Below, one piece after another: positions 59,322 through 64,000 of a DNA stretch of 64,000 nt. Under the pieces are notes generated by a model. It was given only the letters and a program-made list of their open reading frames with translations, made no database searches and was not told where the DNA came from. The translations under genes were made by a program, and so were the position numbers. Position 1 is the stretch's first letter. Every line of letters begins with the position of its first letter. Source of the stretch: Serratia marcescens (GTDB taxonomy: Bacteria; Pseudomonadota; Gammaproteobacteria; Enterobacterales; Enterobacteriaceae); NCBI RefSeq assembly GCF_006715005.1, contig NZ_VFMJ01000001.1, positions 186,001 to 250,000 on the forward strand, in the 5' to 3' direction.

Positions 59322-61604
59322 ATGTCCATTAAACGCTATCCGCAGCTCGCCCATTGGGGCGCTTATACCGCCGTGGTTGAAGACGGCCGGCTTATCCGTT
59401 GTGAACCCTTCGCCGACGATCCCGATCCTTCGCCGCTGCTCGATTCCATCGTCCCGATGGTTTACTCCGACAAACGCATCCGCAAGCCGGCGGTGCGCCG
59501 CTCGTGGCTGCAAAAGCGCGAGGGCAGCGACCGTACGCTGCGCGGCAGGGAAGATTTCGTCGAGGTGGACTGGGAGCTGGCGCTCGATTTGGTGGCGCAA
59601 GAGAATCGCCGGGTGCGCGATCGCTACGGTCCCTCCGGGCTGTTTACCGGCTCTTATGGCTGGTCGTCGGCCGGGCGTTTGCATCATGCGCGCTCGCTGG
59701 TGCGGCGGTTCTATTTCAGCGGCGGCGGCGGGGTCGACCAGCAGGGCAACTACAGCTGGGGCGCGGCGCAGTTTTTCCTGCCGTATGTGATCGGCACTTT
59801 CTCGCCGTTGACCGGGCGCGTCACCAGCTGGCCGAGCGTGGTGGAGCATTGCGAGCTGTTTGTGGCGTTTGGCGGGCTGGCGCTGAAAAACGCCCAGGTC
59901 TCTTCCGGCGGCGCGGCGGAACATGCGCTCAAGCCCTGGCTGCAAAAGTTGGCGCGCAAGGGCACGCCGGTTGTCAACATCAGCCCGATGCGCGACGACT
60001 GCCCCGAGTTCGTCAACGCGGAATGGATCCCGATCCGGCCGAATACCGACGTGGCGCTGATGCTGGCGTTGGCTTACGAAATCCAGCGGCTTGGCGCGCA
60101 GGATGAAGCTTTCCTGCACAACCACTGCGTGGGCTATCAACCGCTGGCGGATTACCTGAACGGCGTGAGCGACGGCGTGGCGAAAACCCCCGGCTGGGCC
60201 AGCGCCATTACCGGTATTCCAGCGGCGCGCATTGCGCTGCTGGCGCGGCAACTGATCGGCGTGCGCAGTTTCATCACCTGTTCTTACTCCGTGCAACGCG
60301 CACATCGGGGGGAACAACCGTATTGGATGATGATCGCGCTGTCGGCGATGCTGGGCCAGGTGGGGCTGCCGGGCGGCGGCTTCTCGTTCGGCCACGGCTC
60401 GATGAACGGCGTCGGCAACCCGCGCGTGGACACCCCCGCGCCGACCATGCCGGTAGGGGAAAACCCGGCCGGGCTGGCTATTCCGGTGGCGCGCATCTGC
60501 GACATGCTGCTGCACCCCGGCGAAGCCTATCAGTTTTGCGGCGAGACGCGGCAATACCCGGATATCCATCTGGTGCACTGGGCCGGCGGCAACCCATTCC
60601 ATCACCATCAGCAGCTGAACCGGCTGGTAGAAGGCTGGCAGAAGCCGGATACGGTGATCGTCCAAGATATCTGGTGGACGGCGGCGGCCAAAATGGCGGA
60701 TATCGTGTTGCCGGTCACCAGTTCGCTGGAGCGCAACGACATCGGCGGCTCCTCGCGCGATCGCTATGTGCTGGCGATGCATCAGGCGATTGCGCCGCAG
60801 CATCAGGCGCGCAACGATTTCGATATCTTCGCCGATCTGGCGGAACGCCTGGGCTATCGCGAACGCTTTACCGAAAACCGCGACGAGCGAGCCTGGATCG
60901 AAGAGATCTATCGGCAATGCGGCGCAGCGCAGCAGCGCGCCGGCGTCGCCTGGCCCGAGTTTGAGGATTTTTGGCGCCGGGGCTATGTCGAGCTGCCCGC
61001 GCCGGCCAAGGCGTTCGTCTTTTTTGACGCGTTCCGCGCCGATCCGCAGGCTAATCCGCTGCAGACGCCCAGCGGCAAGATCGAGCTGTTCAGCGAGCGG
61101 ATCGCCGGTTATCGCTACGAGGATTTCGCGCCGCATCCGCAGTGGCGGCCGCCGGTGGAGTGGCTGGGCGCGCCGCAGGCCAAAACCTGGCCGCTGCATC
61201 TGATCTCCATCCAACCGAGCGATCGCCTGCACAGCCAGATGGATCCGGCGCCGCTGGCGCAGGGCAATAAGACTGCCGGCCGCGAAACCCTGTATATGCA
61301 TCCGGAAGACGCGGCGCAGCGCGGCGTGGCGGACGGCGCCGAAGTGCTGGTCAGCAATGCGCGCGGCAGCTGCCTGGCGGGGGCGTCCCTCACCGACGGC
61401 GTGACGCGCGGCGTGGTGCTGATGGCGACCGGCGCCTGGTTCGAGCCGGGTTACGACGCGCAGCGCCGGCCGGTCGAGCAGGCGGGCAACCCGAATGTGC
61501 TGACGTTGGATATCGGCACCTCGCCGCTGACGCAGGGGCCGAACGCCATGAGCTGTCTGGTCGAGGTCAGCGCATTCACCGAACGTCGGGATCAAGATAG
61601 TTAG
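59322..61604 (+). CDS. Bis-MGD S-/N-oxide reductase, BisC-like
   Basis: A 760-residue molybdenum enzyme of the DMSO reductase family. The active-site region is GLFTGSYGWSSAGRLHHARS, where a Ser ligands molybdenum. GNYSWGAAQFFLPYVIGTF, WMMIALSAMLGQVGLPGGGF, HWAGGNPFHHHQQLNRLVEG, DIVLPVTSSLERNDIGGSSR and TPSGKIELFSERIAGYRYED follow. There is no Tat signal and no N-terminal iron-sulfur motif, so it is cytoplasmic like BisC (biotin/methionine sulfoxide reductase). Exact substrate not determined. The end overlaps the convergent fimbrial gene by 29 bases. Confidence 0.83.
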   Translation: MSIKRYPQLAHWGAYTAVVEDGRLIRCEPFADDPDPSPLLDSIVPMVYSDKRIRKPAVRRSWLQKREGSDRTLRGREDFVEVDWELALDLVAQENRRVRDRYGPSGLFTGSYGWSSAGRLHHARSLVRRFYFSGGGGVDQQGNYSWGAAQFFLPYVIGTFSPLTGRVTSWPSVVEHCELFVAFGGLALKNAQVSSGGAAEHALKPWLQKLARKGTPVVNISPMRDDCPEFVNAEWIPIRPNTDVALMLALAYEIQRLGAQDEAFLHNHCVGYQPLADYLNGVSDGVAKTPGWASAITGIPAARIALLARQLIGVRSFITCSYSVQRAHRGEQPYWMMIALSAMLGQVGLPGGGFSFGHGSMNGVGNPRVDTPAPTMPVGENPAGLAIPVARICDMLLHPGEAYQFCGETRQYPDIHLVHWAGGNPFHHHQQLNRLVEGWQKPDTVIVQDIWWTAAAKMADIVLPVTSSLERNDIGGSSRDRYVLAMHQAIAPQHQARNDFDIFADLAERLGYRERFTENRDERAWIEEIYRQCGAAQQRAGVAWPEFEDFWRRGYVELPAPAKAFVFFDAFRADPQANPLQTPSGKIELFSERIAGYRYEDFAPHPQWRPPVEWLGAPQAKTWPLHLISIQPSDRLHSQMDPAPLAQGNKTAGRETLYMHPEDAAQRGVADGAEVLVSNARGSCLAGASLTDGVTRGVVLMATGAWFEPGYDAQRRPVEQAGNPNVLTLDIGTSPLTQGPNAMSCLVEVSAFTERRDQDS

Positions 61605-62130
61605 CGCTGACCAGCAATTGGGTCGACAGCGGGATGTTATCGCGTTGCTGTTGACGCAGTTGTGTCGCGGACGCGGCGAAACTGGAGACTGTTAATGACA
61701 GTGTGAAGTGTTGCCCAACCTCGTTATCCGGTACAAGGATGTGTAATGCTTCCCGATCGACGGATAGACGATAGTTGGGCAGATGTCTTTGGCGTGGTTG
61801 CCCGGGGGCAAGTGAAAAGGAAAGGGGCTCACCATCACCGTTGCGTAATTCATCAACCGTGAGGCTGAGATAGCTAGAAGCATCGGTTGCGCCGCTTCCT
61901 TCTGCCAGGTTTCTATTCTCCCGCAGAGTGAATCCCTGCAACTGCACTGGCTCATCGCAAGTCAACCGATACTGCAATGGGGCGCTGTGCAGCAGAGTGG
62001 ATTGCTGAGACAGCGTCCCAATATTGTGCTCCCCCAGATAAATGCTGTTTTGTGTGGTCGTTAGCGTGCAGTTAGCGTTAGCCCCAAAACTGATGGCTAT
62101 GGCTGCCAACCCATAATAAATCACTTTCAT
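61576..62130 (-). CDS. Fimbrial subunit-like secreted protein
   Basis: A 184-residue protein with a signal peptide ending GANA and N-terminal CTLTTTQNSIYLGEHNIGTL. It has Cys pairs and alternating strands (YRLTCDEPVQLQGFTLRENR), ending LLVSANYLDPDVR. The start CxLT...I.LG....G resembles subunits with spore-coat-protein-U-like domains from archaic (Csu-type) pili. It follows the usher gene on the same strand by 25 bases and is probably a tip or end subunit. Confidence 0.6.
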   Translation of the reverse strand: MKVIYYGLAAIAISFGANANCTLTTTQNSIYLGEHNIGTLSQQSTLLHSAPLQYRLTCDEPVQLQGFTLRENRNLAEGSGATDASSYLSLTVDELRNGDGEPLSFSLAPGQPRQRHLPNYRLSVDREALHILVPDNEVGQHFTLSLTVSSFAASATQLRQQQRDNIPLSTQLLVSANYLDPDVR

Positions 62131-62155
62131 GTGTTCTCCTGATATCGATGAACGT

Positions 62156-64000
62156 TTAGCGACACACGGCTTCGGAGTGGCTGATGCCGGCACGATTGCG
62201 GGAAGAGGTGTCTGCAGCAATTGCGAAATAACATGCCTGTCCCGACGAGTTTTTCATGCTGAAGCGTTGTGAAGACGCATCGTTCTTCGCGCGGTGCGCT
62301 TTCTGATGTTCAATGAAGGCTGCGCCCTGATCATTGGTAAAAGCGACCACTCGTTGTTGTTCATCCAAAATCATGCTGCCGATAGCGGGTTTTGTGCCGT
62401 CTGCATAGCTAATTTGGACAATGGCCCGCAATGTATTAATGGCACCGATATTGATACGTTTAACGCTGCCACGTGCCAGATTGATCTTGCGCACGCCGTT
62501 ATCGATATCGGCGTCGGGGGGCAAGGTGCTTGTGTCTACGTTAATCAGACTTGGTTGATACTCACGCAGCCTTGGGATGACCGCCTTACCTTGCTTGCCA
62601 TAGGTTTTCACCTTTCCGCCTGGCGTAGACACGCTGATTCCGGCGAGGCCCGGTATCGTCAAGACGCCGAAGGTATCGCCGATTTTCTGTGGTGAGAGCG
62701 TTAGCCCGCTGCTGTCTGCCACCAGGGAGCCAGAGGCACTGTAGTAAAATGCCTGCTGATTTTCTGACAGATGGCTATAGCTGCCGGAAAGCGTTGTGAA
62801 CGGACTCAAATAGTTCACATTGCCTGAATAGGTGCCGTTGTTGGATTGGGTGCCCTGTGTTGCATTGAGTCCATAAGCCAGATCGCCATTCAACGCTTGG
62901 CCGGAAAGCGAATTGCTGATGCTACGATGTCTTCCGTTGCTTATCATATTGGCGCTATAACGTCGGTTTTTTCCCAGAGGCAATGAAAGGGTGGCGAACA
63001 CCCTGGTATCGTTATCGCGAACCTCGCGGCTGCGCTCTTTTTCCAGGCTAACGCCAACGGTGGCTGCGCCAAATTGACGGTTCCAGAAGGCGTAGACTCG
63101 TTGATTTTGTTGCTTATCTCCCCCTTCAGCGCGTGTAACGCCTAAAGATAGATTTCCAAGGTATTTATGGTGCCAGCCTAGACCCAGGCTGTAGCTTTGA
63201 CGTTGGTGTGAAGATGATGCACCGTGCGATACAGGCCAATAAGTTCCTTCGCCGCCATCTTTACGTGGAGAACGAAGCTGTGTGGGCGAACGGTATCGCT
63301 CTGACTGGATGCTGTAACCGGCGTTCAGCTTAAGGTTTTTTATCAGGGGCAATGCGCTATTCAGCTGCAGCTTGGTGCCTTTTCCACTTGGCGACTGCGC
63401 CACGTGGCTCAAGGCTGTAAAACGATAATCGCTATTGGCAACGCTATAACCGGCGGCGATGCCGCGATAATCGCGGCTGAGGAAACTTCCCCCTCTCACC
63501 TGGTGGTGGTTGAGCCATGGCAAAGAGAATGAGCCAGTGATGAAAGGCATTTCTGTGCTTTTTTCCAGGCTGTGAGTGCGCCCGAGAGCAAGGGAGTAAC
63601 TGCCCTGGCGGGGAGTAGAGCGTCCTGAGGTCGTCAGATAAGGGACGATGAATTGTTTGCGGCTACCGTTGCTTTCCGTGACGGTGACGGACAAATCGAC
63701 TGCGTCGAACTGCGCAGGGATATCGGTCAGGCGGAAAGTGCCCGGTTGCACCTGCGTGGCGTAAACTAATCTGCCATTCTGAAAAATCTCAACCTTGGCT
63801 TGGCTCTCGGCGATACCTTCGACTACCGGCACATCACTGCGTTGACTCAATGACAACGACGAGTCAGGCAACCATTGCAGGCCGTCCAAGGTAATGCCGT
63901 TGTAAAGCGAATCTGATAACGTCGCTCGCCCCAAACGCATCATGGCGTCATGATGCGTCAATGTCCGCTGCAGATAACTATTATAAGGCGTGTATCCCTG
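62156..64000 (-). CDS. Outer-membrane usher, C-terminal part, cut by window edge
   Basis: About 614 residues; the frame continues past 64000, since upstream codons read QGYTPYNSYLQRTLT without a stop. Barrel and plug segments are WLPDSSLSLSQRSDVPVVEG, VEIFQNGRLVYATQVQPGTF then RLTDIPAQ, and QFIVPYLTTSGRSTPRQGSY. C-terminal domains have GKAVIPRLREYQPSLINVDT and end SHSEAVCR. It is not a copy of the usher at 24 kb. It belongs to a second chaperone-usher operon whose chaperone and pilin genes must lie beyond the edge. Confidence 0.88.
   Translation of the reverse strand, partial: QGYTPYNSYLQRTLTHHDAMMRLGRATLSDSLYNGITLDGLQWLPDSSLSLSQRSDVPVVEGIAESQAKVEIFQNGRLVYATQVQPGTFRLTDIPAQFDAVDLSVTVTESNGSRKQFIVPYLTTSGRSTPRQGSYSLALGRTHSLEKSTEMPFITGSFSLPWLNHHQVRGGSFLSRDYRGIAAGYSVANSDYRFTALSHVAQSPSGKGTKLQLNSALPLIKNLKLNAGYSIQSERYRSPTQLRSPRKDGGEGTYWPVSHGASSSHQRQSYSLGLGWHHKYLGNLSLGVTRAEGGDKQQNQRVYAFWNRQFGAATVGVSLEKERSREVRDNDTRVFATLSLPLGKNRRYSANMISNGRHRSISNSLSGQALNGDLAYGLNATQGTQSNNGTYSGNVNYLSPFTTLSGSYSHLSENQQAFYYSASGSLVADSSGLTLSPQKIGDTFGVLTIPGLAGISVSTPGGKVKTYGKQGKAVIPRLREYQPSLINVDTSTLPPDADIDNGVRKINLARGSVKRINIGAINTLRAIVQISYADGTKPAIGSMILDEQQRVVAFTNDQGAAFIEHQKAHRAKNDASSQRFSMKNSSGQACYFAIAADTSSRNRAGISHSEAVCR

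Noticed and set aside
59103-61595. 830-codon minus-strand frame opposite the molybdoenzyme
   Set aside because: Antisense shadow of a clear DMSO reductase family gene; composition typical of a GC-rich antisense frame.
1-64000. CRISPR arrays, tRNA or rRNA genes, insertion sequences
   Set aside because: I saw no regularly spaced repeats, cloverleaf-type sequences or transposase genes in the window; the only recombinases are the two fimbrial ones.

Overview
The window reads as chromosome of a Serratia-like member of the Enterobacterales. It has GC-rich third positions, a galR/lysR/lysA neighbourhood, a yojI orthologue, an N-acetylgalactosamine (aga) PTS operon, and L-lactate and choline loci close to enterobacterial versions. 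Housekeeping genes alternate with four accessory blocks. Calls come from reading translated sequence and motifs; no database search was run, so family names rest on recognised motifs and gene order.

Layout. 0-3.9 kb: tail of an ABC exporter, divergent betI/BCCT choline-type transporter with a perfect operator palindrome, a VOC protein and a luciferase-like monooxygenase. 4-10.7 kb: MFS carrier plus MoaF-like protein preceded by two 16-bp palindromes, then L-lactate dehydrogenase and permease (lldD, lldP) divergent from a LysR regulator.

11.1-21.3 kb, first unusual system: a 67-residue double-glycine-leader peptide with four cysteines, followed by a membrane-anchored DsbA-like protein, an LpxL-type acyltransferase, a C39-peptidase ABC exporter, a MacA-like adaptor, a MacB-like pump, a lipoprotein TolC/NodT channel, a ketosynthase and an acyl carrier protein. 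The genes from the DsbA-like protein to the ACP nearly all overlap or abut. The set suggests a disulfide-bonded, possibly acylated, exported peptide with two ABC stages.

21.8-30.7 kb: a chaperone-usher fimbrial operon behind a fimS-like invertible promoter. The 19-bp inverted repeats lie about 309 bp apart, and the strongest promoter points away from the pilin gene, so the sequenced copy looks phase OFF. Two FimB/FimE-type recombinases bracket the locus. Two LuxR-type regulators carry Glu where response regulators have the phospho-accepting Asp. 31-34.7 kb: yojI, two very small genes (one YmiA-like) and an MFS carrier. 35.1-39.8 kb: agaR-Z-V-W-E-F, without deacetylase, deaminase or catalytic aldolase genes. 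39.9-46.1 kb: SbmA/YddA-type ABC protein, a secreted protein, a CGWC oxidoreductase, an MBL-fold protein with a degenerate metal motif, and two LysR regulators (the second is lysR).

46.2-59.1 kb, second unusual system: lysA and galR, convergent neighbours in E. coli, are separated by about 10.5 kb. That interval holds a HemN-like radical SAM enzyme, an ACP-cyclase fusion, several SRPBCC cyclases, an FAD oxidoreductase, a PF04199-type cyclase, a complete ketosynthase, a half-length chain-length-factor-like protein, an EVE-domain protein, an MFS exporter, a MarR regulator and a phosphopantetheinyl transferase. This looks like a compact, horizontally acquired aromatic polyketide pathway. Its transferase could also activate the carrier protein of the first system. 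59.3-64 kb: a bis-MGD S/N-oxide reductase and a second chaperone-usher locus cut by the window edge.
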